A DNA stretch of 64,000 nt, from NCBI GenBank assembly GCA_963750015.1, contig CAVVPU010000177.1:1-64000 (forward strand), in the 5' to 3' direction. The stretch is from CAVVNC01 sp963750015 (lineage in GTDB: Bacteria > Desulfobacterota > Syntrophorhabdia > Syntrophorhabdales > WCHB1-27). This document shows, in pieces, positions 26,229-34,953 of this stretch. The position numbers were made by a program, and so were the translations under genes. Position 1 is the first letter of the stretch; each line of letters begins with the position of its first letter. The notes under the pieces are model-generated. The model saw nothing but the letters and a program-made list of their open reading frames with translations, had not been told where the DNA came from and did no database searches.

Positions 26229-27216
26229 TAGGGTCGGCTTTACCACCTCCATTCCCGTCGAGGTTCTCTTCGCCTCAAGAAGGCGCCCCTGCGATCTCAA
26301 TAATCTTTTCGTGGGCCACGATGACCCCTTGCACTATATCGCCCTCGCAGAAAAGGACGGCTTCCCCAAGAGCATGTGCAACTGGATCAAGGGGCTCTAT
26401 GGAGTAATCAGGGAAGAGGCCATCGATACGGTGGTGACCGTCCTCGAAGGGGATTGCAGCAACACCAGGGCCCTGGCTGAAATACTCACGTACAAGGGCG
26501 TGCGCACCATCCCTTTCTCCTTCCCATATGACAGGGACAGGGAAGGCCTTTCCCGGGAGATCGGGAAATTTGCCAATCTTTTCGGGGTCGACCCGGACAG
26601 GCTCGCGGCTGTCGATGAAAGTATCCAGGCAGTGAGAAGATCGCTGGCCGAGATCGACCGCCTCACGTGGATCGAAAGACGGGTGACCGGTTTCGAGAAC
26701 CATCTCTGGCAGGTTTCCGCCTCCGACATGGAGGGTTCTTTCGAGGCGTATGGAGAAAAGGCACGCGCCTTCATCGACAGGGCTCGCCAAAGGAGCCCCA
26801 TGGAGGGCATCCTCATCGGGTACGTGGGCGTCCCTCCCATCAGCCCCGACCTCTACGAGTTCGTCGAAGAATCGGGCTGCCATATCGTCTACAACGAGGT
26901 GCAGCGGCAGTTCGCTCTGCCTTTCTTTTCAGGCGACATAGTCGACCGCTACCTGCTCTACACCTATCCCTACGGCATTTTTGCGCGCCTCGAGGACATG
27001 AAACAGGAGATCCACCGTAGGGGGCTCGCGGGCATCATCCACTATGTTCAGGCCTTCTGCTACCGGGCGATCGAAGACGTCATCTTGAAGGAATCCCTCG
27101 ACGTGCCGGTCATTACCATCGAGGGGGACCTGCCCCACCATCTCGACACACGGACAAAGCTCCGTCTGGACGCCTTCATCGAGATGCTGAAGGGAAGAGT
27201 GGATGGAGAAGATTAG
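26215..27216 (+). CDS. 2-hydroxyacyl-CoA dehydratase-family (HgdB/FldBC-like) iron-sulfur protein
   Basis: A 333-residue relative of the D-component subunits of 2-hydroxyacyl-CoA dehydratases and benzoyl-CoA reductases. Three N-terminal cysteines (C26, C54 and C81, the last in EGDCSN) are placed as the cluster ligands of this family. The C-terminal half has the fold marker YVQAFCYRAIEDVILKE and VITIEGD. No second subunit, activator ATPase or CoA ligase is nearby, so it probably acts alone on an unknown substrate. It overlaps the tsaD-rsmA stop by 14 bases and the following gene by 14 bases. Confidence 0.78.
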   Translation: MSMNNRVGFTTSIPVEVLFASRRRPCDLNNLFVGHDDPLHYIALAEKDGFPKSMCNWIKGLYGVIREEAIDTVVTVLEGDCSNTRALAEILTYKGVRTIPFSFPYDRDREGLSREIGKFANLFGVDPDRLAAVDESIQAVRRSLAEIDRLTWIERRVTGFENHLWQVSASDMEGSFEAYGEKARAFIDRARQRSPMEGILIGYVGVPPISPDLYEFVEESGCHIVYNEVQRQFALPFFSGDIVDRYLLYTYPYGIFARLEDMKQEIHRRGLAGIIHYVQAFCYRAIEDVILKESLDVPVITIEGDLPHHLDTRTKLRLDAFIEMLKGRVDGED

Positions 27217-27424
27217 GAGACTTACAATCACCAGAGAAGGCATCGGCTTTTTCAAGGCCATTCTCGAGTCTTATGAAGAGATAGGCATCATGACGGTCAT
27301 CGACGGCAAGACAGGGGAGATCGAGCTTATCTATCCTGTCTCTGCCGAGACGGATCTTATGGCCATAATGGATGACATGAAAAGATTCGATATCCTGTTC
27401 ACGGAGGCACGTGATGTTCGATGA
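27203..27424 (+). CDS. DUF4911-like small protein
   Basis: A 73-residue alpha/beta protein resembling the DUF4911 family (pattern: one strand, a helix GIGFFKAILESYEEIG, then IDGKTGEIELIYP and a final helix). The function is unknown. It is wedged between the dehydratase-like gene and tldD with overlaps of 14 and 11 bases, which implies tight co-expression. The family assignment is from memory of the pattern. Confidence 0.6.
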   Translation: MEKIRRLTITREGIGFFKAILESYEEIGIMTVIDGKTGEIELIYPVSAETDLMAIMDDMKRFDILFTEARDVR

Positions 27425-28787
27425 GACCAAGGTGCTTAACAGACTTAAGGCAGGCGGCACCATCTACGCCGAAGTTTTTGAGGAGGAGACGCCCTACACC
27501 GTCATCCAGCTCGAGTCACAGCGCATCGAGAAGCTCGAAAAGGGAGTAGACAGCGGCGTGGGCCTGCGCATAATCAGGCCCTGGAAAACCTACTTCGCCT
27601 CCACCAATTCGAGGGACGAAGGGCATCTGATCGCCCTGGCCGGGGAGCTTGCCGGGGCGGACGCGCCATCGACCGACCGGGTAGGGGCCCCTATCCTCCA
27701 ACAGGCAGCTTATCCTTTTTCCGTGGAGAGAAAGGCCGGAGATGTGGAGACGGATAAGAAGCTCGCCCTGGTCAGATCGATCGAATCCTCCGCCCGCAAG
27801 ATGGAAAAGAGGATCAAACAGGTGAAAGTCATGTACCGTGACGCAGCTTCCGCCATCCGGATCACGGCAAGTGACGGCACCAACGTGGAGGACAAAAGGA
27901 CGCAGCTCGTCTTGACCCTCCTTGTCGTAGGCGAAGAAGACGGAGAGCTTCAGACGGCTTACGAGGCTATCGGAGGTTTCTGTGGCTTCGAGTTTCTCTC
28001 GGATGAACGGGTGGAAGAGTTTGTGCGCATGACGGTGAAGCGCCTGTCGGGCCTCCTTGAAGCCATGGAGGCGCCGATGGGTACGAAAACGGTAGTCCTC
28101 GCCTCTGAGGCGGGCGGCACCATGATCCACGAGGCTGTCGGCCACGGTTTGGAGGCCGATCTCGCCATGGAAGGCCTCTCTTGCTACAAAGGCATGCTTG
28201 GCCGACAGATAGCCGGGCAACTCATCGACGTGGTTGACGACAAGACCGTGCCTTATCAGAGGGGAACCTACGCCTTCGACGACGAGGGCACACCGTCGGA
28301 AAGGACCGTGCTTGTCGAAAAGGGCATACTAAAAAACTACCTCTTCGACCGGTTTCACGCGATGAAGTACGACACGCGGTCGACTGCCAACGGCAGACGG
28401 GAGTCCTTCAGATACCGGCCCATCCCCCGTATGAGCAATACCATGATTCTCTCGGGACCGGACGACCCGTCTCGCATCATCGCGTCGGTCGATGACGGTC
28501 TCCTCGTAAAGAAGATGGGGGGAGGCCAGGTCGATACGGTGCGGGGTGACTTCGTTTTCGAGATTCAGGAAGGTTATCTGATCGAGAAAGGCGCCATCGG
28601 GCCGATGGTGAGGAATGCCACCATGATGGGCAACGGGCCGAAGGTGCTCATGGACATAGACATGGCAGGCACAGACCTCGGTTTCGGCATCGGCACATGC
28701 GGGAAGGACGGCCAGGGCGTGCCGGTGGCAGACGCACAGCCCACGATCAGGATACCGGAGATCGTCGTGGGCGGCAAAGGCAGGTAG
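27414..28787 (+). CDS. tldD: TldD family metalloprotease
   Basis: A 457-residue TldD-type protein. The zinc motif HExxxH is present as HEAVGHGLEADL (about residue 240), and the C-terminal block GTCGKDGQGVPVADAQPTIRI is family-typical. TldD normally works with TldE/PmbA as a protease that processes peptides such as microcin precursors; no tldE is in the window. ATG 27414 has GGAGG at 27403-27407; a GTG codon immediately before it is an alternative start. It is the last gene of the run that begins with the PpiD-like gene. Confidence 0.92.
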   Translation: MFDETKVLNRLKAGGTIYAEVFEEETPYTVIQLESQRIEKLEKGVDSGVGLRIIRPWKTYFASTNSRDEGHLIALAGELAGADAPSTDRVGAPILQQAAYPFSVERKAGDVETDKKLALVRSIESSARKMEKRIKQVKVMYRDAASAIRITASDGTNVEDKRTQLVLTLLVVGEEDGELQTAYEAIGGFCGFEFLSDERVEEFVRMTVKRLSGLLEAMEAPMGTKTVVLASEAGGTMIHEAVGHGLEADLAMEGLSCYKGMLGRQIAGQLIDVVDDKTVPYQRGTYAFDDEGTPSERTVLVEKGILKNYLFDRFHAMKYDTRSTANGRRESFRYRPIPRMSNTMILSGPDDPSRIIASVDDGLLVKKMGGGQVDTVRGDFVFEIQEGYLIEKGAIGPMVRNATMMGNGPKVLMDIDMAGTDLGFGIGTCGKDGQGVPVADAQPTIRIPEIVVGGKGR

Positions 28788-28817
28788 GGGGAGCCGCACC
28801 CACGTCACAGGCGGCCG

Positions 28818-29360
28818 TCAGCCGGCGCCTTTGACCGATTTTCCTGTCTTGGGACGCAGAGTCGATGCAGTCACAGGACCCTTCTGGTCCTTTCTCCGGT
28901 TCAGGTCGATGAGTTCGAGGGCACCTTCCGGACAGGACTTCACACACTCCGGATATCCTCCGCACAGATCGCAAGGTTGAGGCATCTGGCTGCGCCCGCC
29001 CATATGGAGCACTTCGAAAGGGCACGACAGGACGCAGCTGCTGCATGAGCTGCACTTTTTGACGATCAGGGTGAGGGGTCCATGTTCTCTTTCCCGCGAC
29101 AGAGCGTCGCCGGGGCAGACAATCGTGCATGTGGCCTCGGCGCAGGTCGCGCACAGAAGCGGCAGGAAGCGGCCGCCTTCTGCCCTGACCCGGATAGCCG
29201 GTCTGTCCGGGCCATATTGGCCCGCCCGTCGCAGGGAGCAGGCAGCCTCGCATCTCCCGCACCCGTTGCACCGGTCCTCATGGACAAGAATCGACAGGGA
29301 TGAATGCTTCGGTCCTGTATTGTCGGCCTGAGGTGCCCTTTTTTTCCTGGTAACTTTCAT
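28818..29360 (-). CDS. 4Fe-4S dicluster ferredoxin-like electron-transfer protein
   Basis: A 180-residue protein with four cysteine groups: CNGCGRCEAAC, CATCAEATCTIVCP, CSSCSSCVLSCP and CDLCGGYPECVKSCP. This is the arrangement of HycB/CooF/HybA-type subunits carrying up to four 4Fe-4S clusters. The N-terminus is basic with no export signal, so it is probably cytoplasmic. No catalytic partner is adjacent. It converges on tldD. Confidence 0.85.
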   Translation of the reverse strand: MKVTRKKRAPQADNTGPKHSSLSILVHEDRCNGCGRCEAACSLRRAGQYGPDRPAIRVRAEGGRFLPLLCATCAEATCTIVCPGDALSREREHGPLTLIVKKCSSCSSCVLSCPFEVLHMGGRSQMPQPCDLCGGYPECVKSCPEGALELIDLNRRKDQKGPVTASTLRPKTGKSVKGAG

Positions 29361-29580
29361 CCGTACTCCTTTTATGGCGGATGCAGGGCAAAATCTCTTT
29401 GCCCGATTCCCGGCGCCGAGCTTTACATTATAGATTTGACCGAATCATGGGTCAATCATTAGTATGAGCAGGGCGAAAGAGCAGCATGAGGCGGAAGAGG
29501 GTTCGAGGTGCCGGCCGCAGACAATTAAACAGGGGCGGCAGCCCTGGAGGCCGCCAAAGTGGATTCTTTTGGTTCTCGGG

Positions 29581-29608
29581 AGCAGCCTGCTCCCTAGCAG
29601 GAGCTTCA
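29581..29608 (-). promoter_or_regulatory. Candidate SECIS hairpin after the FmdB in-frame TGA
   Basis: Downstream of the TGA, CCTGCT and AGCAGG form a 6-bp stem around the tetraloop AGGG (loop 29595-29592). A further AGC/GCT pairing lies outside a small internal loop. The G at loop position 2 fits bacterial SECIS rules, but the TGA-to-loop distance (10 bases) is shorter than the usual 16 or more. The case is suggestive, not proven. Confidence 0.35.
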
Positions 29609-29806
29609 GCTGTGGCCGGGAGCCGAATGAGAGGCGCCTTGCGAGACAGTGCCTTTCGCGCCTATGGAGCAGAAGGCAGAGAGCAACCGTTCCGGCTTGT
29701 CTTCTCCGCATTTCGGGCAGTTCAGGCCTTCATTCGTATCTCCGGCCTTTTGCAGCACCTCGAACCTCTCGCAGCACTTTTTGCACTCATATTCATAAAT
29801 AGGCAT
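29606..29806 (-). CDS. FmdB-family zinc ribbon protein, possibly extended by selenocysteine
   Basis: A 66-residue FmdB-type regulatory zinc ribbon starting MPIYEYECKKCCERFEVLQK with a second pair CPKCG (about residue 33). The true start is ATG 29806. Read conventionally it ends at TGA (29608-29606) after APGHS. The next codons are AGC TCC TGC TAG, so reading TGA as selenocysteine would give a four-residue C-terminal tail U-S-S-C. Relatives in anaerobic delta-proteobacteria often end in a CxxC motif, so the TGA occupies a plausible Cys position. With the extension the gene ends at 29594. Confidence 0.75.
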   Translation of the reverse strand: MPIYEYECKKCCERFEVLQKAGDTNEGLNCPKCGEDKPERLLSAFCSIGAKGTVSQGASHSAPGHS

Positions 29807-29879
29807 GGTGAACTCCAGTCTTATCGAGTCTTTGCATGACATAGAATAGCAGAGCAGGAGAAGAATTGAAAGAAGCTTC

Positions 29880-29908
29880 TTGAAGGACGAAAGGTTCTGG
29901 ATTATAAT
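29880..29908 (+). promoter_or_regulatory. Strong sigma-70-like promoter
   Basis: TTGAAG (29880-29885), a 17-base spacer, and a perfect TATAAT (29903-29908). It lies 36 bases before the 68-residue gene at 29945, whose Shine-Dalgarno AAAGGAG is also clear. Confidence 0.7.
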
Positions 29909-29944
29909 CCCACGATAGACACACACGAAAAGGAGCGGTCGATC

Positions 29945-30151
29945 ATGCCTTATCCATTACCCGAGGGAGAAGATCTGAGGAGAGCTATAAGGTGGATCTC
30001 ATCCGGACTGCAGGACCCTTCCCATCCACCATTTATCCGCCTTATCGAACAGGCGATTTTCAAGTTCGACCTCTCTCCCAAAGATGGAGAGTTTCTCGTC
30101 AATTTCTTCAAGGGCGGGGTACCGTCAGACCAGGAGACCGACAAGGAATAG
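29945..30151 (+). CDS. Small conserved-looking protein of unknown function
   Basis: A 68-residue soluble protein, MPYPLPEGEDLRRAIRWISSGL and onward, predicted mostly helical with no Cys or membrane segment. The coding call rests on a near-consensus promoter, a good ribosome binding site and codon use like its neighbours. The family was not recognised. Confidence 0.6.
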   Translation: MPYPLPEGEDLRRAIRWISSGLQDPSHPPFIRLIEQAIFKFDLSPKDGEFLVNFFKGGVPSDQETDKE

Positions 30152-30286
30152 CCCGACCGCCCCCGGCGGAAGTCGGGTCAGGAACGCCGCGCGCTTTCAG
30201 GCGGCACATGTCGCGTCGTGCCGGCCGTGGGTCCATCTCTCACACTCGCGCGGTTTCTGCGTCTCCTTTCGTGTCTAAGGAAGATT

Positions 30287-31450
30287 CTAGAACTTCAGGA
30301 CTTTCAACCTCTCGATCGCCTCTGCTATGCGCTCCTCGGGGGTGGTGATGGAGATTCTGAAGTACCCCTCTCCCTCTTCTCCGAAGCCGCTGCCGGGAGT
30401 CACCACGACCCCTGTTTTTTCGATTACCATTTCGGCAAAATCTGCCGACGTGAATCCTGCCGGCACCTTTGCCCAGATGTAGAACGTCGCCAGGGGCTTG
30501 CGCACGTTTACGCCGATCGATGAGAGGCCATCGACTACGAGGTCGCGCCTTTTGGTGAAGATTTTCTTCATATCTTCCACCGAATCCTGGCTGCCGGTAA
30601 GGGCCTCGACGCCGGCCTCCTGAATCGCCTGGAATACACCAGAATCTATGTTCGTCTTCAGCTTGCCCAGATTCTGGACCGCCTCTTTGTTCCCCACGGC
30701 GAAGCCGATTCTCCACCCGGTCATACAGTAGGTTTTCGAGAGGGAATGAAACTCTATGGATGTGCGTTTCTCCTTATCGAACTGGAGGATGCTCCGCGCC
30801 ACGTGTCCGTCGTAGGTTACCTCGCTATAGGCGGCGTCGTGGCAAATGAGGATATCATTGTCTGCGCCGAGTCTCACTGCCTTTTCGTAGATCTCGTCGT
30901 TCCCGTGAGCCCCGGTCGGGTTGTTCGGGTAATTGAGGAAACAGATTTTGGCCTTGCTCAACACATCCGCCGGGATGGCTTCGAAGACCGGCATAAACCC
31001 GTTCTCCTCCTTCAGAGGCATTATATAGGGTGTTCCCCCTGCGAGGAGCGTTGCTACTTTGTACACGGGGTAGCCGGGCGACGGGATGAGCGCCACGTCC
31101 CCCTCCTGAACGTATGCCCAGGGCAAGTGAGCTATGCCTTCCTTGGAGCCGATGAGGGTGACCACCTCGATGTCGGGGTCCAGATCGACGCCAAACCTGG
31201 TCTTGTACCACCCGGCTACCGCCCTCCTGAAGGCGGGCATGCCTTCGTAACTCGGATACTGGTGATTCTTCCGATCGGCCGTGGCCTCCTGCATTTTCTT
31301 CACTATGTGGAGGGGGGTCGGCAGGTCGGGGTCCCCGACGCCGAGGTCTATGAGGTCTACGCCCCTGCTCCGGACTTCTGTCTTCTTCTTGTCGATCCGG
31401 GCAAAGAGGTACGGCGGAATTAACTCTACTCGTGGTGCAGGTCTAGGCAT
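30287..31450 (-). CDS. dapL: LL-diaminopimelate aminotransferase
   Basis: A 387-residue class I/II PLP aminotransferase that makes LL-diaminopimelate in one step from tetrahydrodipicolinate for lysine and peptidoglycan synthesis. DapL-typical phrases are present: RSRGVDLIDLGVGDPDLPTP, YPSYEGMPAFRRAVAGWY, VVTLIGSKEGIAHLPWA, NYPNNPTGA and the PLP lysine in SLSKTYCMTGWRIGFAVGN. ATG 31450 (MPRPAPRVE) is preferred over 31471. Other aminotransferases of this clade act on aspartate or alanine, so the exact substrate is likely but not certain. Confidence 0.85.
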   Translation of the reverse strand: MPRPAPRVELIPPYLFARIDKKKTEVRSRGVDLIDLGVGDPDLPTPLHIVKKMQEATADRKNHQYPSYEGMPAFRRAVAGWYKTRFGVDLDPDIEVVTLIGSKEGIAHLPWAYVQEGDVALIPSPGYPVYKVATLLAGGTPYIMPLKEENGFMPVFEAIPADVLSKAKICFLNYPNNPTGAHGNDEIYEKAVRLGADNDILICHDAAYSEVTYDGHVARSILQFDKEKRTSIEFHSLSKTYCMTGWRIGFAVGNKEAVQNLGKLKTNIDSGVFQAIQEAGVEALTGSQDSVEDMKKIFTKRRDLVVDGLSSIGVNVRKPLATFYIWAKVPAGFTSADFAEMVIEKTGVVVTPGSGFGEEGEGYFRISITTPEERIAEAIERLKVLKF

Positions 31451-31625
31451 GACACAATCCCTTTCTTTCATAGTAGTTCGGAGCCTATATGAATAGGACG
31501 TTCTTCGTTGAAAGTAAAGGAAAATATGAAGGCAGGGGCATCAGGAAAGCTCGGCCCGCCCCAAGCTCATGGCGCCCATTCCTTCATCCTTACAGCGCCT
31601 TTAGGTCCGTTCGAGAAACTTTTCC

Positions 31626-31655
31626 TTGAAAGCGATTAAGGGCCCCGGTTAGAAT
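31626..31655 (+). promoter_or_regulatory. Promoter directly upstream of hemL
   Basis: TTGAAA (31626-31631), an 18-base spacer, then TAGAAT (31650-31655). The ATG of hemL begins 9 bases after the box, so if this promoter is used the transcript would be leaderless or nearly so. No Shine-Dalgarno sequence is seen. Confidence 0.45.
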
Positions 31656-31663
31656 TAGGGCTT

Positions 31664-32956
31664 ATGAAAACAAATGAATCGGAAAAATTCTACGACCAGG
31701 CGCTGGAGCTCATACCGGGCGGTGTGAACAGCCCTGTCCGGGCCTTTCTCTCCGTCCACGAAAAGCCTTTCTATGTAAAGCGGGCCGAGGGCGCCTATCT
31801 ATTCGACGTAGATGGGAACAGGTATCTCGACTTCGTCTCTTCCTGGGGAGCCATCATCCTGGGACACGCCGATCCGGGATTGACGGGGGAGATTCAGGCG
31901 GCTATTCCGGACGGTACGAGCTACGGCGCCTGCCACCCTTTCGAGCCGATCCTCGCTCAAATGATAGTCGAAGCCTTCCCCTCCATGGAACAGGTGCGCC
32001 TCACCACTTCCGGGACCGAGGCGACCATGAGCGCCATCCGGCTTGCCCGGGGCGCGATGGGGAAAAACGGGGTCATTAAGTTCAGGGGATGCTACCACGG
32101 TCACGTGGACAGCCTCCTCGTCAAGGCGGGCTCAGGCCTTGCGACCTATGGCGTCCCCGACAGCGAGGGCATACCCGAGGACCTTGCCAAACACACCTAC
32201 GTGGCCGAGTTCAATCATATAGAGACAGTGAGGGATATCCTGGAAACGCAGAAAGATATCGCCTGCCTCATCATGGAGCCTATTATGGGTAACATGGGGG
32301 TCATCCTGCCTGATAGGGGCTTTCTCGAGGACGTGCACGACCTCTGCGAGAAGCACGGGATCCTCCTTATATTCGACGAGGTCATTTCAGGCTTCAGGGT
32401 CGCCTATGGCGGGGCGCAGGAGCTTTACGGGATTCGGCCCGACCTCACCTGCCTCGGGAAGATTATCGGCGGGGGTTTCCCCATAGGGGCCTTCGGGGGC
32501 AGACGGCAGATCATGGAAAATCTTGCACCTTTAGGAAAAGTTTATCAGGCGGGCACCCTCTCAGGCAACCCGATAGCCGTGAAGGCCGGCATCTATGTCC
32601 TGAACCGGCTGAGGGAAGAAAAACCTTACGGCAGGCTCGCCGGCCGGGTCGCCACCTTGGGAAAGAGTGTCCTGGAAGTCGCTTGCCGGGAGTCGATACC
32701 TTATCGGATAAATGCTGTCACCGCCATGTTCACCGGCTTTTTCAGTGGTCGCGACGTGGTCGATTACGAGAGCGCCAATTCTACGGACCGCCGGCTCTAC
32801 GAGCTTTTTTTCAAGTCGATGCTGGAAGAGGGGCTCTTTTTTGCTCCCAGCCAGTTCGAGGCGTCATTCTTGACATTGGCTTTCGATGATGCAATGATCG
32901 GAGAGACCGTCGAGGCGTATTCCCGCGTTTTCAAGAGGATGAAGCATGCCTCCTGA
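31664..32956 (+). CDS. hemL: Glutamate-1-semialdehyde 2,1-aminomutase
   Basis: A 430-residue PLP enzyme making 5-aminolevulinate in the C5 haem/corrin pathway. Diagnostic blocks are IPGGVNSPVRAF, SSWGAIILGHADP, TTSGTEATMSAIRLARG, KFRGCYHGHVDSLLVKAGSG, DEVISGFRVAYGGAQ and the PLP lysine in CLGKIIGGGFPIGAFGG. The length is normal. Confidence 0.97.
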   Translation: MKTNESEKFYDQALELIPGGVNSPVRAFLSVHEKPFYVKRAEGAYLFDVDGNRYLDFVSSWGAIILGHADPGLTGEIQAAIPDGTSYGACHPFEPILAQMIVEAFPSMEQVRLTTSGTEATMSAIRLARGAMGKNGVIKFRGCYHGHVDSLLVKAGSGLATYGVPDSEGIPEDLAKHTYVAEFNHIETVRDILETQKDIACLIMEPIMGNMGVILPDRGFLEDVHDLCEKHGILLIFDEVISGFRVAYGGAQELYGIRPDLTCLGKIIGGGFPIGAFGGRRQIMENLAPLGKVYQAGTLSGNPIAVKAGIYVLNRLREEKPYGRLAGRVATLGKSVLEVACRESIPYRINAVTAMFTGFFSGRDVVDYESANSTDRRLYELFFKSMLEEGLFFAPSQFEASFLTLAFDDAMIGETVEAYSRVFKRMKHAS

Positions 32957-33056
32957 GACGTCGTGCCATATCGTGCGAATTCATCTCCCGTTGATGTGCT
33001 ATGTATCTTATAATTGATCGGACAACACGCCGGATCGAAGGCGACGGGCGTGCAAG

Positions 33057-34187
33057 ATGACAAAGACGTTGAACGAACAAGGCCCCGATAGGATGCGGAC
33101 CTCGGCTTTTATCGATCTGGACGCTTTCGAGTCGAACTACCGGACCATCGAGGCCCTCGTGTCGCCAGGCACTGCTCTGCTGTGCGTCATTAAGGCGAAT
33201 GCCTATGGCCACGGGGCCATCGAAACAGGGCGAAGGCTTGAGTCGATGGGGGTGACCAACCTCGCCGTGGCTACCATCGATGAGGGAAGGGAGCTGAGGC
33301 AAAGCGGTATATCCGCCTCGATTCTCGTCCTCGGCGGTGTCATGCCCTGGGAGGATGTCTCCTCTCTGGTCGAACTCGACCTGACGCCGGCGATCATCAA
33401 TTTCGATATGCTCGAAAGGGCCGCGGCAAGCCAAAGGCGGCTCAAAGTTCATGTCAAGATCGACACGGGCATGGGCAGAATGGGTTTCGCACCCAATGAA
33501 ATAGTGGCCCTGGCCGAAAGACTGAGTCGATCCGACTCCCTGGAAGTCGAAGGCGCCATGAGCCATTTCGCCTCTTCCGACAGGCGCGACGAATATGGGT
33601 TCGAACAGATAGAGACATTCAAGAGCGCACTGGAAGAGCTCGGGCGCAAGGGAGTGAGGCCGAAACTGGTCCACATGGCAAACAGCGCTGCCATCTGCAC
33701 CTTCCCCGAGGCCCATTTCGACATGGTCAGGCCCGGCATCATGCTTTACGGCTCGTACCCCGACCGCAGCCTGCAATCGAGAATCACTTTGAGACCCGTC
33801 ATGAAGTGGACCTCGAAGGTAGCCTTCGTCCGTTCCTTCGGTGCCCGCTCGTGCCTGAGCTACGGCAGGACTTTCGTCACCGAGCGCGAAACGAGGGTAG
33901 CCTACGTTCCCATCGGTTATGCAGACGGCTATCCGAGGAGCCTCTCCAATTGCGGGTCGGTCCTCATTAGGGGCACGCGGTGCAGAATCCTCGGCACGGT
34001 CTGCATGGAATGGATATTCGTCGACATCACCCATCTGCCCCATGTGGGACCGCAGGAAGAGGTCGTTCTGCTGGGCCCATACGGCAGCGAGGTTGTCACG
34101 GCAGACGAGATAGCAGAACAGACGGGCACGATCCCGTACGAAATCCTCTGCAACGTCTCGAGGCGGGTATCGAGGGTCTATGGATAG
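33057..34187 (+). CDS. alr: Alanine racemase
   Basis: A 376-residue PLP enzyme that makes D-alanine for peptidoglycan. The PLP lysine lies in LCVIKANAYGHGA (about residue 46). The substrate-site tyrosine is in SCLSYGRTF (about residue 270), with IDTGMGRMGF and HMANSAA also present. The conserved fold begins at the second Met (MRTSAFIDLDAF, residue 13), so that start is an alternative. It overlaps mlaE by 8 bases and opens the envelope operon. Confidence 0.95.
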   Translation: MTKTLNEQGPDRMRTSAFIDLDAFESNYRTIEALVSPGTALLCVIKANAYGHGAIETGRRLESMGVTNLAVATIDEGRELRQSGISASILVLGGVMPWEDVSSLVELDLTPAIINFDMLERAAASQRRLKVHVKIDTGMGRMGFAPNEIVALAERLSRSDSLEVEGAMSHFASSDRRDEYGFEQIETFKSALEELGRKGVRPKLVHMANSAAICTFPEAHFDMVRPGIMLYGSYPDRSLQSRITLRPVMKWTSKVAFVRSFGARSCLSYGRTFVTERETRVAYVPIGYADGYPRSLSNCGSVLIRGTRCRILGTVCMEWIFVDITHLPHVGPQEEVVLLGPYGSEVVTADEIAEQTGTIPYEILCNVSRRVSRVYG

Positions 34188-34953
34188 CAGCCGTTACTTG
34201 AGACTCTTCCAGCCCCTCGCGAGGTTCGCCTCCGCCGTCGGGGCCATCTGGGTCATGTTCATGAAGACCGTCTATTGGACCTTCAGGCGGCCCTTCAGGA
34301 TTTCGGCGATTTTCAAACAGATGGAGTTCATCGGCGTCAAGTCCCTCTGGGTCGTGATCGTCACCGGGGGATTCACCGGCATGGTCCTCGCCCTCCAGAC
34401 GTACTACGGCTTCCGCCAATTCAGCTCCGAGGGGCTCGTCGGCGTCACAGTCGCCCTGAGCATGACCAGGGAATTGGGTCCCGTGCTCACCGGCCTCATG
34501 GTGACAGGCAGGGCCGGCTCCGCCATTGCGGCCGAGCTGGGGACCATGCGGGTCACCGAGCAGATCGACGCCCTCACGGTCATGGCCGTGAACCCTATCA
34601 AGTATCTCGTAGTCCCGAGGGTCATCGCCTCGCTCCTCATGCTCCCCATATTGACGGTCATAGCTGATTTTACGGGCATTCTGGGCGGCTATTTCGTGGG
34701 CGTGAAGCTTCTGGGCATCAACGAAGGCATCTTCATCAGCAGGATGACCAAGTATATGGATCTCGAGGACATATACAACGGTCTTGCCAAAGCGGCCTGT
34801 TTCGGTTTCATTCTTGCCCTGGTGGCGTGCTTTAAAGGTTTTTACACGAGAGGAGGCGCCCAGGGTGTGGGGCGGGCCACGACAGAAGCCGTGGTGGCAG
34901 GGAGCATCTCGATCCTCATCGCCGACTACGTGCTCACCTCGTTGATGTTCTGA
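34180..34953 (+). CDS. mlaE: MlaE-family ABC transporter permease
   Basis: A 257-residue permease for phospholipid transport between the two membranes. It has about five hydrophobic segments and the family hallmarks GFTGMVLALQTYYGFRQFSSE, LTRELGPVLTGLMVTGRAGSAIAAELGTMRVTEQIDALTVM-like text (here starting SMTRELGP) and GFYTRGGAQGVGRATTEAVV near the end. It is coupled to alr and abuts mlaF by one base. Confidence 0.93.
   Translation: MDSSRYLRLFQPLARFASAVGAIWVMFMKTVYWTFRRPFRISAIFKQMEFIGVKSLWVVIVTGGFTGMVLALQTYYGFRQFSSEGLVGVTVALSMTRELGPVLTGLMVTGRAGSAIAAELGTMRVTEQIDALTVMAVNPIKYLVVPRVIASLLMLPILTVIADFTGILGGYFVGVKLLGINEGIFISRMTKYMDLEDIYNGLAKAACFGFILALVACFKGFYTRGGAQGVGRATTEAVVAGSISILIADYVLTSLMF

Noticed and set aside
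32931..34043. Minus-strand frame of 370 codons
   Set aside because: Antisense shadow of the alanine racemase gene.
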